Source: Pollutiaquabacter aromativorans (GTDB lineage Bacteria > Bacteroidota > Bacteroidia > AKYH767-A > 2013-40CM-41-45). From it: a stretch of DNA of 64,000 nt. Location: contig CP185379.1 of the NCBI GenBank assembly GCA_049177215.1, positions 1,488,001-1,552,000 of the forward strand. The letters run 5' to 3'. Numbering within the stretch: the stretch's first letter is position 1; the number at the start of each line of letters is the position of its first letter. Made by a program: the position numbers and the translations under genes. This document shows, in pieces, positions 24,952 through 33,738 of this stretch. The notes beneath the pieces were generated by a model. The model ran no database searches. It saw nothing but the letters and a program-made list of their open reading frames with translations, and was not told the DNA's origin.

Positions 24952-26510
24952 CAACGCAAAGATACTCGCGCGCCCGCTTTGGTATAGTCCACCACCTTCT
25001 TTTCTTTCAAGTATGGCGGATGCGTATACGGCTTCCCTTCCGCCATGCATTTGAACCAGTGCTCGAAGGGGAGGAATTCGAGGGAGGATGGATCCCATGC
25101 ATATGGTTCAATGTTCAAACTAAGCAAATTAAAATTTCGTACTTGAAGCCTATATGTATCTTTAAAACTTATGGACTTATAACCTAAGCCATTAAGAACT
25201 TTTATTATGATCTCAAGCCTTTTATTCAATCTCCCATTTTTTCTAGCTCGATAATATGCCTTCCGAATATTTTCGATCATTTTTGATTGATTTAGCTTAT
25301 AATCCCCTTCCTTCTTCATAGAAACCTGAATCTCTATCAATCGATAATAAAAGTTACCCTCAAAACGATTTCGAAATAGTGACTTCAACCTGGGCTCACT
25401 GATTGGCAGTTCAAACTTGTCAGTATCAAACAAGTAATTACATGCTTTCAAAAGCAAAGCAACATCAGCCAAACTTGAATCAGGCACTGAATCAAGTTCA
25501 ACAAGTTGAATAAGTTTTTGGAAAGCTCTTTCAACTAGCGCGATATCATTTGAAATAAAACCTATTTTAAGTTGTATCGATAGTCCCCTAAACTTATCGA
25601 CAGGTGAATCAGCTATACTTAGATAACTGTAAATTATTGACCGAGAAAAGGTATAGGCGCCAAGCCAAAGTAAGCATTGACTCATGTTCAATAAGGTAAC
25701 CGACTCAATTTGCTTCAAAAAAAGAAGCGTTTTACTGGAGTTATATCTTCTTAAAGTGCGAAGCTCTATGAAACAAGATAGATAATCCTTTTTCCAGTAA
25801 TACAATGCGGATTTGAAAAAGTGATAATACACTTTTACGTGCACCGATTGTGTATATGCAAATTTCATTTCATCTGATTTCAGGTACTTTTCAAGATTTG
25901 ATTTAAACTCAGTATCAGAAATAGAATCTTTAACCATCTCATTAAATCGTGCTAAATACCAATCAATCTTAGCCATGCAAACGGAAAGACTTTCTGCGTT
26001 TGCAATTTTACGATCCAAATTTTCAATTTCTCTAACTGTTCCAAACTGAGCTAAATGCCTTCTTTGCCGTTTTAGGACATAAACTAGAAGATCAAATGAT
26101 TCAATTTTCAATAAGTCATCTTCCAACTTTTCAAGAATATCAAGTGCATAAGATCTTAACCCTCTAAATTGAAGTAGGTCATGATACTGTATGGCATTTA
26201 ACTGATCAAAATACTTTTCTACACGTAATGGATAGTTGTTGGACTTAACAGAATCTTTGCTAAACAATATGCTCTTAATGATTTCTTCCGCACGACTTAG
26301 AACTGAATAATACTCAGGAGCATTTGCACGACCGAACAATCGCATTTTAACATCTTTCTTTGATAGACTCGATTCATTCATGATTAACTTAAGAAACCTC
26401 GTAGCATTTGATGCATTCTTTCTGGTAAAGTTCCTTAGCTTATCCTTCTCTGTCTTAGTCATCACAGATACTAACTTACATACTCGCTTATACTGCATCT
26501 TAATGAACAA
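24951..26510 (-). CDS. Helical-repeat protein of AT-rich island, function unknown (paralogue 1)
   Basis: 519 aa, or 503 aa from an alternative ATG at 26462. It is nearly all alpha-helical and resembles TPR-type repeat proteins, with no signal peptide or enzymatic motif. The N-terminal block SLSKKDVKMRLFGRANAPEYYSVLSRAEEIIKSIL aligns with a block in the 490-aa protein at 27943, and both end in a short F..WFK motif, so the two are distant paralogues. The gene is strongly AT-rich except for its last 150 nt. The stop overlaps the mnmH start (TGATG), suggesting translational coupling. Confidence 0.75.
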   Translation of the reverse strand: MFIKMQYKRVCKLVSVMTKTEKDKLRNFTRKNASNATRFLKLIMNESSLSKKDVKMRLFGRANAPEYYSVLSRAEEIIKSILFSKDSVKSNNYPLRVEKYFDQLNAIQYHDLLQFRGLRSYALDILEKLEDDLLKIESFDLLVYVLKRQRRHLAQFGTVREIENLDRKIANAESLSVCMAKIDWYLARFNEMVKDSISDTEFKSNLEKYLKSDEMKFAYTQSVHVKVYYHFFKSALYYWKKDYLSCFIELRTLRRYNSSKTLLFLKQIESVTLLNMSQCLLWLGAYTFSRSIIYSYLSIADSPVDKFRGLSIQLKIGFISNDIALVERAFQKLIQLVELDSVPDSSLADVALLLKACNYLFDTDKFELPISEPRLKSLFRNRFEGNFYYRLIEIQVSMKKEGDYKLNQSKMIENIRKAYYRARKNGRLNKRLEIIIKVLNGLGYKSISFKDTYRLQVRNFNLLSLNIEPYAWDPSSLEFLPFEHWFKCMAEGKPYTHPPYLKEKKVVDYTKAGARVSLR

Positions 26511-26682
26511 TTTTCTGTTAATTCCAATTCCTGGTAGTCAAGTCCTTCTGAACTTTAGAATACGTAGAATAATGGACCTTCAATACTGACTTGGTGAATA
26601 TAGGCAAAAATCACTAGTATAAAATGGCACTAATTGTCACTAAAGTTTACTGTCTGATCTGGGCACTTTTCATCCCAAAAAG

Positions 26683-27039
26683 ATGAAAAAGCATATCAAG
26701 AAAAACGAGTGCATGATCAATCTGGGAGTAACCTTTCGCGTACTTCGTTTACAAAAGGGTTACCGATCAGCTGAACAATTTAGCTATGAGCACGACCTAA
26801 ATCGAACAGCTTATTGGAGATGGGAAAACGGAGAGAATATTACGATGAAGAATCTCCTGCGTCTTTGCGAGATTCACCGTCTATCTCCAACCGCATTATT
26901 CGAGCTTGTTGAGCGAAGAGGAGGCTTCCTCATTTCAAACCAAAGCATCTCCATTGCAAGTGAACCTTCACACGAACGAAGAGATAGTACACCTAACTCC
27001 GAATTCAATGCTTCCAGTCAAAACCAAAACCTATTGTAA
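26683..27039 (+). CDS. XRE-type helix-turn-helix regulator
   Basis: 118 aa; Met11 is an alternative start. LGVTFRVLRLQKGYRSAEQFSYEHDLNRTAYWRWENGENITMKNLLRLCEIHRLSPTALFELV spells a compact five-helix XRE DNA-binding domain of the kind common in Bacteroidetes. The C-terminal 40 residues are hydrophilic and likely disordered. It is divergent from the 519-aa gene (173 nt between them) and so may control the island. Its 3' end overlaps the convergent gene at 27005 by 35 nt. Confidence 0.8.
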   Translation: MKKHIKKNECMINLGVTFRVLRLQKGYRSAEQFSYEHDLNRTAYWRWENGENITMKNLLRLCEIHRLSPTALFELVERRGGFLISNQSISIASEPSHERRDSTPNSEFNASSQNQNLL

Positions 27040-27871
27040 GAAACGCTGACCAAAGGGACCGCCCATCAGGGCGGTCCCTTTGTGCTGTGGAAACCATTGA
27101 GATTCGCATGGGCCCCCAAACACTCCAGGTTACACGACTCGATGCTCTATATGAATAACCATCTCTATTCGAGTTGGCGAATTCCCCTTCAAAAGCAACT
27201 ACCGCGGTCAGGAACTTAGAAATAGTGCCATTGAACTGAAACTTAATGAAAGCCCCAACTTCAGCATAAGAGATAGTTAATTCTTGACCAGATGCCTTAT
27301 ACCTTTTCCATCTAAAATCAGCTACCATAAGATCAATGCTCCACGCATTACTATCTTGCAGCAACTTCCAACCATATGCCATATGGAATGTAGCCGGAAG
27401 AAAAAATCCTTGTTGAAGGAGCCTTGTTTCTGGATCATACTGATTAATTAAGGTAGAATTTACTTGAATTAAGAAAGTGGGTCTTACCAGTTTTTTTCTT
27501 GATTCGAACCAATAGGCAAAAATCGTCCAATTGTCGTCAGACTTTAATAATGGCATACTAGGTTGTCCACTAAAGCCCAGCTTGCCGTCAAACCCAAGTT
27601 CCAGAATCCCACTATAAACAGAATCAATTTTAGAGACTGCTTTACAATCCAGCATGAAACTATATCGCCCTCCTTCAATGGAACCAGCATTTCTAGACCT
27701 TTGATATGTTCCTGATACCAAAATTGAAGATTGAAGCATCTGATCCTTCCTCAATACTCTCCTTTTGAAACAGGAATCAAGATACTCACTTGTCCGGTCG
27801 CAAATATGAATAGCTATTGCATCTACACTAAAGGCGAACGAAATTAGAAGAGCAATGACAAATTTACCCAT
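27005..27871 (-). CDS. Predicted secreted beta-rich (possibly outer-membrane barrel) protein, unknown
   Basis: 288 aa with an N-terminal signal peptide (KFVIALLISFAFSVDAIAI). The rest shows alternating hydrophobic and polar strands and many aromatic residues, ending SAFLTIGFGFDWKH, which fits a small beta-barrel or an exported beta-sandwich. The gene is AT-rich like its neighbours. A perfect 14-bp GC-rich inverted repeat lies inside the coding sequence near the 3' end (27051-27082). I recognise no family. Confidence 0.7.
   Translation of the reverse strand: MGKFVIALLISFAFSVDAIAIHICDRTSEYLDSCFKRRVLRKDQMLQSSILVSGTYQRSRNAGSIEGGRYSFMLDCKAVSKIDSVYSGILELGFDGKLGFSGQPSMPLLKSDDNWTIFAYWFESRKKLVRPTFLIQVNSTLINQYDPETRLLQQGFFLPATFHMAYGWKLLQDSNAWSIDLMVADFRWKRYKASGQELTISYAEVGAFIKFQFNGTISKFLTAVVAFEGEFANSNRDGYSYRASSRVTWSVWGPMRISMVSTAQRDRPDGRSLWSAFLTIGFGFDWKH
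27051..27082. terminator. Perfect GC-rich hairpin inside the 3' coding end of the minus-strand gene
   Basis: Arms 27051-27064 and 27069-27082 (14 bp, loop ATCA) are perfect inverted repeats in otherwise AT-rich DNA, 11 nt after the HTH stop. No T-run follows on either strand. It may end HTH transcription, while on the other strand it encodes QRDRPDGRSLW. Confidence 0.5.
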
Positions 27872-27942
27872 GGGGTAAATAAGAAAACTCTCCGATTAAT
27901 ATTCAAATATTAAATGATGGTTAATATATGAGGAAAAGCATA

Positions 27943-29415
27943 TTACTTTAGCTTTTTCTTAAACCAATCCGTAAAATTAATTAACTCTGGCGATTTTACT
28001 TTCCATGCAAGCTGCGAATCTTCACCATCAAGTAAATCGAAGTACTTCTTCCTAGATTTATATGTGAAGTTGTAATCAAAACCAAGGTTTGCCAATTTAC
28101 TTAGTATTCGCAGAATTATTATATATCTAGGGTTGATGAACTTCAATGAATTAATCCGTTTGATATACTTATGCAAACTTTGCGTTTGCAAGTCTACATA
28201 GTCATATTCGCCCAATTCAATTTTACAGAGCAGCAGATAGATTTTCCTCATGACATTCCATCCTTCCTTATCTTTTTTTAGATCATGAAGTGCATTCAAT
28301 TCAGCTTCAGCTTGCTTATAGTCCCCATTAACAAAAAGCAAAACAGCTGAGTAGAACTTAAACCTTTCATTTACGATGGCATCCACCCCTTTTAGCTTAG
28401 ACATAGCTTTCAGCAACACCTTCTCACTTTCGGCAAACTCATCATTATAATACCTGCTGTAAAACATTACTTCAAGAGATAAAATTTCATTTAGAGCCAC
28501 TCCTTGGAACAAATTATAAGCCATTTGAGAATTAAGGTATGCCTCATTGTATAGTTTCAGGTGCAATAAATTACTTGCATAGTTCAACCGCCAAGTTCCG
28601 AGTCGGTTTTTCGTACTGAAGACTGGCTTTTCCTCAAGCATCTTACCTAGCTCAACTAAACATCTATCAGAATTTTTATAATCACCTTGAGTTTGAAACT
28701 GTTCAACACTAAGCAGATAGTAAGAATATCCAATCGATGCCGACTTAGTTTCTTTATACCATTCATTTAACTTACTTACTAAAATTAATAAATCAGAATA
28801 ATACTCCCTTGTGTCGAAAGAGAAATTGATCCGATTCATCATGCGACTAAACTCACTATTTGCATTATCAACTAGAAACTCTGCCTTCTTATAGAAGGCT
28901 ATCTCAGTCGAAGTTTCATCAACAAGCTTCTTCCTCTTTCTTACAATATACAATCTACGAAGCACATTAAGTGCCTGCGATAGAACATCATAGATTTCGT
29001 AGTCCTTTGCATCTCTTACTATCTCCTTTAATCGGTTCTCCAGTTCCTCTGTTGCACCTCGATTAAAAAGCAACTCAGAAATCAATAGCCTCTTCTTTAA
29101 TCCGAATATAACCTTGTTCCTTAAGGTATAAGAGACTTCATTAATGTGCTGGTCCAAAAGCAATACTTCATAAACCTTCTCCTTAAGTCGACTGACTAAT
29201 TTGTAAAAGGCAGTGGGATTAGGTTTTCCATAAATGGTTTTCTGTATGTCATTGGTCGAATAGGTGTTTTCATCAAGAAGAATTGAGGTTAATTGCGCAC
29301 TTTTTGAAGGTCGATTAGCTGCGGGAATTTGAAAGTCCAAGAAAAGAAGCAGGGTCTTTACTTCATCTTTCTTTAACTTCCATAGAAGGCTTCTCAGGTT
29401 TGATAATGGGTTCAT
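27943..29415 (-). CDS. Helical-repeat protein of AT-rich island, function unknown (paralogue 2)
   Basis: 490 aa, almost entirely helical, no signal peptide. The N-terminus LRSLLWKLKKDEVKTLLLFLDFQ leads to TNDIQKTIYGKPNPTAFYKLVSRLKEKVYEVLL, matching the equivalent block of the 519-aa protein. Helix pairs such as AEAELNALHDLKKD and NSQMAYNLFQGVALNEILSLEV suggest TPR-like repeats. The C-terminus INFTDWFKKKLK resembles the EHWFKCMAEG of its paralogue. The function is unknown; a scaffold or regulator role would fit the fold but is inference. Confidence 0.75.
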   Translation of the reverse strand: MNPLSNLRSLLWKLKKDEVKTLLLFLDFQIPAANRPSKSAQLTSILLDENTYSTNDIQKTIYGKPNPTAFYKLVSRLKEKVYEVLLLDQHINEVSYTLRNKVIFGLKKRLLISELLFNRGATEELENRLKEIVRDAKDYEIYDVLSQALNVLRRLYIVRKRKKLVDETSTEIAFYKKAEFLVDNANSEFSRMMNRINFSFDTREYYSDLLILVSKLNEWYKETKSASIGYSYYLLSVEQFQTQGDYKNSDRCLVELGKMLEEKPVFSTKNRLGTWRLNYASNLLHLKLYNEAYLNSQMAYNLFQGVALNEILSLEVMFYSRYYNDEFAESEKVLLKAMSKLKGVDAIVNERFKFYSAVLLFVNGDYKQAEAELNALHDLKKDKEGWNVMRKIYLLLCKIELGEYDYVDLQTQSLHKYIKRINSLKFINPRYIIILRILSKLANLGFDYNFTYKSRKKYFDLLDGEDSQLAWKVKSPELINFTDWFKKKLK

Positions 29416-29530
29416 TCGTTACATCAATTATCACCTCTTTTCTTACAATGTAATTGAAAGCTTAACATCTAACTCCTCTTATGCACGTGGAGGGATAATT
29501 TGCGGATACAACCCCCAAAACATTCCCAAC

Positions 29531-29818
29531 ATGCTGGAATTATTGCTTTCCATTCTCGCCCTCTTTGGGTTAAGTCCGGATAAGTCCGGGAAACCGATTT
29601 CAATCAATGCCGAGATCTACTCCAAGATCAGCTCCAATGCCAATTACCATGATCTCGGAGGTGATGCTGCTTTACAGTCCATTGCCGTATTCGGAGACCC
29701 GAATGCGAAAGAGGACATTATTGTTACCGATGAGGTAGATCCTGTTAGCCTGCAAGTGACAAAAATCGAATGTCTAAAAAAAGCAACTGATGAGTCTTTT
29801 TTTGGCTTATATGGTTAA
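29531..29818 (+). CDS. Small protein of AT-rich island, unknown
   Basis: 95 aa. A short hydrophobic N-terminus (LELLLSILALFGLSP) is followed by a polar region with SINAEIYSKISSNANYHDLGGDAALQSIAVFGDP. It is divergent from the 490-aa gene, 115 nt away. The family is not recognised. A hairpin with a T-rich tail follows at 29921. Confidence 0.5.
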   Translation: MLELLLSILALFGLSPDKSGKPISINAEIYSKISSNANYHDLGGDAALQSIAVFGDPNAKEDIIVTDEVDPVSLQVTKIECLKKATDESFFGLYG

Positions 29819-29920
29819 AAAATTGATTTCCAAACATATAAAAGAAAGGAGTGGACGATTGACGGCTTGATGCCGGATTATGACAGATTCCAGAAACAGC
29901 TAAATTTTCGAAAAAATAAG

Positions 29921-29955
29921 GACATCCGTCTGCCCCGGGAGGGTAGATGGATGTC
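29921..29955 (+). terminator. Probable terminator at the island edge
   Basis: GACATCC...GGATGTC arms with two G-T wobble pairs, followed by ATTTATTTGCGTTTTG. It lies 103 nt after the stop of the 95-aa gene, at the point where composition returns to GC-rich. Confidence 0.55.
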
Positions 29956-30030
29956 TATTTATTTGCGTTTTGTCCCTTTTTGTCGGCTCGGTGCGGGGGT
30001 ACTTTTGGGTACTTACTTGAAGCACCTGAC

Positions 30031-30471
30031 ATGACTGCTAAAAAAATCCAACCGATCGAGGTCTTGCCGGAGACAAGGCCTCAGCCGAGGTTCCGGGAGG
30101 TCGTCCTGATCGACGACAGCGATGTGGACCTCTTCATCAACGAAACGATACTGAACGCGGTATCGGTATCCCAAAAGATCCGCAAGGAATACAGCCCGAT
30201 GAAGGTGCTGGAGGACTTGCAAAAGGTACAGCGGCTTACGGAAGTGCCGGAGCTGATCTTCCTGGACCTGAACATGCCGGAAATGAACGGATTCGAGTTC
30301 ATCCGCCGGTTTTCGGAGCTGCCCGACTTCGTTCGCAGCAAGTGCAAAATCGTGATCGTTACCTCCTCTACCGATACCACCGACAAACACAAAGCCCTGA
30401 TGCATCCCAGCGTCGTGCGCTTCCTGCAGAAGCCGCTCGATGTGTACCAGCTGAAGGACTTCGTCTTCTGA
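30031..30471 (+). CDS. Single-domain response regulator receiver protein
   Basis: 146 aa from the ATG at 30031; the longer frame from 29947 runs through a hairpin region and is rejected. The receiver domain has the acidic pair in VVLIDDSDVDLFI, the phosphorylated Asp in LIFLDLNMPEMNGFEFI, the Thr/Ser switch in IVIVTSSTD and the Lys in RFLQKPLD. No output domain follows. Such proteins relay phosphate or bind partners; no kinase gene is adjacent. Confidence 0.88.
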   Translation: MTAKKIQPIEVLPETRPQPRFREVVLIDDSDVDLFINETILNAVSVSQKIRKEYSPMKVLEDLQKVQRLTEVPELIFLDLNMPEMNGFEFIRRFSELPDFVRSKCKIVIVTSSTDTTDKHKALMHPSVVRFLQKPLDVYQLKDFVF

Positions 30472-30492
30472 TAAAATCAAAACCACGATACC

Positions 30493-30669
30493 ATGTTCAC
30501 CGAATTCCGCAAACCCCACGAATCGCACAAGGATGCGCACGGTTCCCAGCACGGCCAGGACAAGAAGCCGGACGTACTGCGCGACCAGGAAAAGGAACTG
30601 CTCGAACAGATGTATTTCGCCCACGCGATCGTGCACGGCACGGATCGCCGCCGCAAGCGCCACTTCTAA
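30493..30669 (+). CDS. Small charged protein (58 aa), unknown
   Basis: Starts 21 nt after the response regulator stop and is read in the frame with the expected G/C-ending codons. The peptide is His-, Lys- and Gln-rich (FTEFRKPHESHKDAHG, DVLRDQEKELLEQMYFAHAI) and ends RRRKRHF. It may be cotranscribed with the response regulator. No family was recognised, and a chance ORF remains possible. Confidence 0.5.
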   Translation: MFTEFRKPHESHKDAHGSQHGQDKKPDVLRDQEKELLEQMYFAHAIVHGTDRRRKRHF

Positions 30670-30776
30670 ACCCCAACTATATCGATCCAAACAAAAGCCA
30701 AGAAAAAAGGTCTCCCGCTTATTGGTTGTCGGGAACCTGGTCCGGCAGTAAGTCCTAACCCTCAATCCAAACCGTC

Positions 30777-30857
30777 ATGTCCCGCTTCAAGTACGTATTG
30801 GTGGATCTAGTGCTGCTGTTCTGCATCGCGCTCGCTCTCGTCCGTCTCCTCTATTGA
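30777..30857 (+). CDS. Possible 26-aa membrane peptide
   Basis: MSRFKYVLVDL followed by VLLFCIALALVRLLY and a stop: one hydrophobic segment with a basic N-terminus. It lies between the 58-aa ORF and the TIGR02757 gene. Supported only by its length-appropriate hydrophobicity and start. Confidence 0.3.
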   Translation: MSRFKYVLVDLVLLFCIALALVRLLY

Positions 30858-30882
30858 GCGCAATGCAGTAGCTTCGCCGTCG

Positions 30883-31656
30883 ATGGCACGTCTGTCGGCG
30901 GCGGAGTTACGGAACTTTCTGGACGAAATGACCGACCGGTATAACCGGCCCGGTTTCATTGAGACCGATCCCGTTTCCATTCCGCATCGTTACCGCAACA
31001 AAGAAGATATTGAAATCGCCGGTTTCCTCGCCGCGACCATCGCCTGGGGACAACGACCGGTGATCCTGAAGAATGCCTCCCGCCTGCTTGGCTGGATGGA
31101 CGACTCACCCGCCGCTTTCGTGCGGGGCTTTTCCGAAAAGGACCTGAAACCGTTCCGGGGTTTTGTCCACCGAACCTTTCACCCGGACGATTGCCTCTAC
31201 TTTCTCCGCGCCCTGCAACGGGCCTATCGCGAAAACGATGGGCTCCAGGGTCTATTTACCCCGGCCTACCCCGATGCTCCGCTGCGCGACACCATCAGCA
31301 GCGCCCGCCGACGCTTTTTCGAAGAGCCCGGACCTGCCCGCTCCCACAAGCATTTTTCTGATCCGGTCAAAGGCTCCGCCGCCAAGCGGATCAACATGTT
31401 CCTGCGCTGGATGGTACGCCACGACGAGCGCGGTGTGGACTTCGGTATCTGGAAACAACTGCAACCCGCTTCGCTGATCTGCCCGCTCGATGTCCATTCG
31501 GCCCGGGTCGGCCGGAAACTCGGCCTGTTGAAACGCAAATCCAACGACTGGCAGGCCGCCGAAGAACTGACCGCCGCCCTGCGGAAACTGTGCCCGGAGG
31601 ATCCCGTGAAGTACGACTATGCCCTGTTCGGGCTGGGGGTATTCGAACGCTTCTGA
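30883..31656 (+). CDS. TIGR02757/DUF2400 family protein
   Basis: 257 aa. The sequence FIETDPVSIPHRYRNKEDIEIAGFLAATIAWGQRPVILKNASRLLGWMD, then FVHRTFHPDDCLYFLRAL, then AAKRINMFLRWMVRHDERGVDFGIWKQLQPASLICPLDVHSARVGRKLGLL, is diagnostic of this family of unknown cytoplasmic proteins, related in fold to HhH-type glycosylases. The stop overlaps the promoter region of the next gene. Confidence 0.92.
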   Translation: MARLSAAELRNFLDEMTDRYNRPGFIETDPVSIPHRYRNKEDIEIAGFLAATIAWGQRPVILKNASRLLGWMDDSPAAFVRGFSEKDLKPFRGFVHRTFHPDDCLYFLRALQRAYRENDGLQGLFTPAYPDAPLRDTISSARRRFFEEPGPARSHKHFSDPVKGSAAKRINMFLRWMVRHDERGVDFGIWKQLQPASLICPLDVHSARVGRKLGLLKRKSNDWQAAEELTAALRKLCPEDPVKYDYALFGLGVFERF

Positions 31657-31661
31657 TTGCG

Positions 31662-31669
31662 TATCTTTG
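31662..31669 (+). promoter_or_regulatory. Candidate -7 box (TATCTTTG) directly before the BatA-like gene
   Basis: TATCTTTG, an exact TAnnTTTG match, ends 5 nt before the ATG at 31675. Transcripts from it would have essentially no leader. Confidence 0.5.
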
Positions 31670-31674
31670 ACGCA

Positions 31675-33729
31675 ATGCAGTTTTTGAACCCGCAGTTCCT
31701 CTTCGCCTTTTTCGCCCTGGCGATTCCGATCCTGGTTCACCTCTTCAATTTCCGGCGTTACAAGAAGGTGTTGTTCACCAACGTCCGTTTCCTGCAGGAG
31801 ATCCGGCAGGACACCCAGAACCGGTCCCGCCTGCGTAACCTGCTCATCCTGGCTTCCCGCCTGCTTGCCGTTACGTTCCTGGTCCTCGCCTTTGCCCAGC
31901 CCTACCTGCCGGCCAGTACCGCCGCCAAACGTGCGGCTGAACGCCGGGTAGCCATCTGGATCGACAACTCCTTCAGCATGGAGGCCCAGGGTAGTTACGG
32001 AACCTTGCTCGATGAAGCCAGGAAGAAAGCGCGTGAAATCGCCCTGGCCTTCTCACCTTCCGACAAATTCCTGCTGGTCACCAACGATTTCGAAGCCCGG
32101 CACCAGCACCTGGTCAACCGGGACGAAGCCCTGCAGTGGATCGACGCGGTACAGGCGGGTCCGGCTGCACGCTCCGCCGGTGAAGTCCTGCTGCGGGCAC
32201 GCGACGGACTCAAATCGGGCAACCTGCCGGCCAGTGTTTCCTTTGACGCTTACCTGTTATCGGATTTCCAGCGACGCATCGCCGATATGGCTTCCGCCCC
32301 GGCCGATTCCAGCGTGAAGGTCCACCTGCTCGCCCTGAAGGCGAACGCGACGTCGAATGTCTTCATCGATACGTGTTACCTCGAGTCGCCGGTGGTGCAA
32401 CTGGGCAGTCCCAATGAACTGATCGTGAGCCTGCGCAACAGCGGTGAAAAACCGGTGGAGAACATTCCGGTCCGGCTTACCATCAACGGTTACCAAAAGG
32501 CACTCGCCAGCGTTCCGCTGGAAGCCGGCGCCCAACAAGAAGTCCGCCTGGCCTTCACGATTCAAAATCCTGGCTGGCAGGAAGCGATCGTGAGCCTGAC
32601 GGATTACCCGGTCACCTTCGACGATACCTTTCACTTCACCTTCCGTGTTCGAACGGATGTTCCCATCGTTGCCATCAACGGCAGCGCGGGCGCGAGTCCT
32701 TACCTGGATGCCCTGTTCGGTCGGGATCCTTATTTCCGGTATCGTTCGATGCCGGTCGGGCAAGCCGACTACAATGCGCTCACGACACCGCCCCTGGTGA
32801 TCCTGAACCAGGTGGAAGCTCCATCTTCCGGGCTCCTTCAGGAACTCGAGCGTTACGTACGTAAAGGGGGCAAGCTGATGTTGCTTCCACCGGCAGCTCC
32901 CAACCGGGAAGCTTATCAATCCCTCGCGCAACGGTTTGACCTGCCTTTTCCCGGCACATTGGTAGAACAAGCCACACGGGTCGGGAAGGTCGAAACGAAT
33001 GATCCGCTCTTCCGGGATGTCTTCGAAAAAGGCAAAGCACTCCCGGAGAACCCGGACCTGCCGCTGGTCAATGGCTATTTCAACCTGAGCGCTGCTTCCA
33101 ACCGTCGAAGCGATGTGCTGATGCGGCTGGAGAACGGGAGTCCGTTTCTGCAGCGCTTCCCATTCGGATCCGGGCAGGTGCTGGTGCTCGCTTCCCCACT
33201 TGATCCACAATACACCAGTTTTCCGCAACATGCCTTGTTTGTTCCGGTCATGTTGAAAATGGCGCTCAGCGGATCGTCGGAGATCGACCCGCCGGTCGTG
33301 ATCGGACAAGGAGCAGGCTTTTCTTCCGGCGACACCTTACTTCCGGGAGAACAGGTGTATCACCTGGTCCGACCATCCGACGGTTTCGATATCCTGCCGG
33401 AATTCCGACAAAATGAATCGGGTGGTACGGTGTACGTCCACGATCAGGTCCGTCAAGCCGGCACGTATCAACTGCAGGTGAACAAACAGTTATTGCGTCC
33501 GGTCTCCTTCAACTACGACCGCAAGGAATCGGATCTTCGTCCAACCGAGATCGACGAGGTCGTTCGCGGACTGCAAGTACCGGCCGATGTGGTCGACAGT
33601 CAGTCGCCCGATCTTACACACGCCATCACCCGGGCCCAGGACGGCATCCAGCTCTGGAAGTACTGCATCCTGCTGGCCTTACTGTTCCTGGCCATCGAAG
33701 TCGCTCTGATCCGTCTCATTCGAACCTAA
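31675..33729 (+). CDS. BatA-domain membrane protein with VWA-like region
   Basis: 684 aa from the ATG at 31675 (start MQFLNPQFLFAFFALAIPILVHLFNFRRYKK, the classic BatA N-terminus). A second helix (ASRLLAVTFLVLAFAQPYL) is followed by RRVAIWIDNSFSMEAQG, the metal-binding DxSxS-like start of a von Willebrand A domain, then long beta-rich domains and a C-terminal helix (LLALLFLAIEVALIRLI). It is an inner-membrane protein related to aerotolerance Bat proteins; the function in this context is unknown. Confidence 0.9.
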   Translation: MQFLNPQFLFAFFALAIPILVHLFNFRRYKKVLFTNVRFLQEIRQDTQNRSRLRNLLILASRLLAVTFLVLAFAQPYLPASTAAKRAAERRVAIWIDNSFSMEAQGSYGTLLDEARKKAREIALAFSPSDKFLLVTNDFEARHQHLVNRDEALQWIDAVQAGPAARSAGEVLLRARDGLKSGNLPASVSFDAYLLSDFQRRIADMASAPADSSVKVHLLALKANATSNVFIDTCYLESPVVQLGSPNELIVSLRNSGEKPVENIPVRLTINGYQKALASVPLEAGAQQEVRLAFTIQNPGWQEAIVSLTDYPVTFDDTFHFTFRVRTDVPIVAINGSAGASPYLDALFGRDPYFRYRSMPVGQADYNALTTPPLVILNQVEAPSSGLLQELERYVRKGGKLMLLPPAAPNREAYQSLAQRFDLPFPGTLVEQATRVGKVETNDPLFRDVFEKGKALPENPDLPLVNGYFNLSAASNRRSDVLMRLENGSPFLQRFPFGSGQVLVLASPLDPQYTSFPQHALFVPVMLKMALSGSSEIDPPVVIGQGAGFSSGDTLLPGEQVYHLVRPSDGFDILPEFRQNESGGTVYVHDQVRQAGTYQLQVNKQLLRPVSFNYDRKESDLRPTEIDEVVRGLQVPADVVDSQSPDLTHAITRAQDGIQLWKYCILLALLFLAIEVALIRLIRT

Positions 33730-33738
33730 ACCTCCGAC

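Noticed and set aside
29947..30030. Longer N-terminus for the response regulator
   Set aside because: It would start inside a hairpin region and adds text (DVYLFAFCPFLSARCGGTF) unlike receiver proteins; the ATG at 30031 precedes the receiver domain sensibly.
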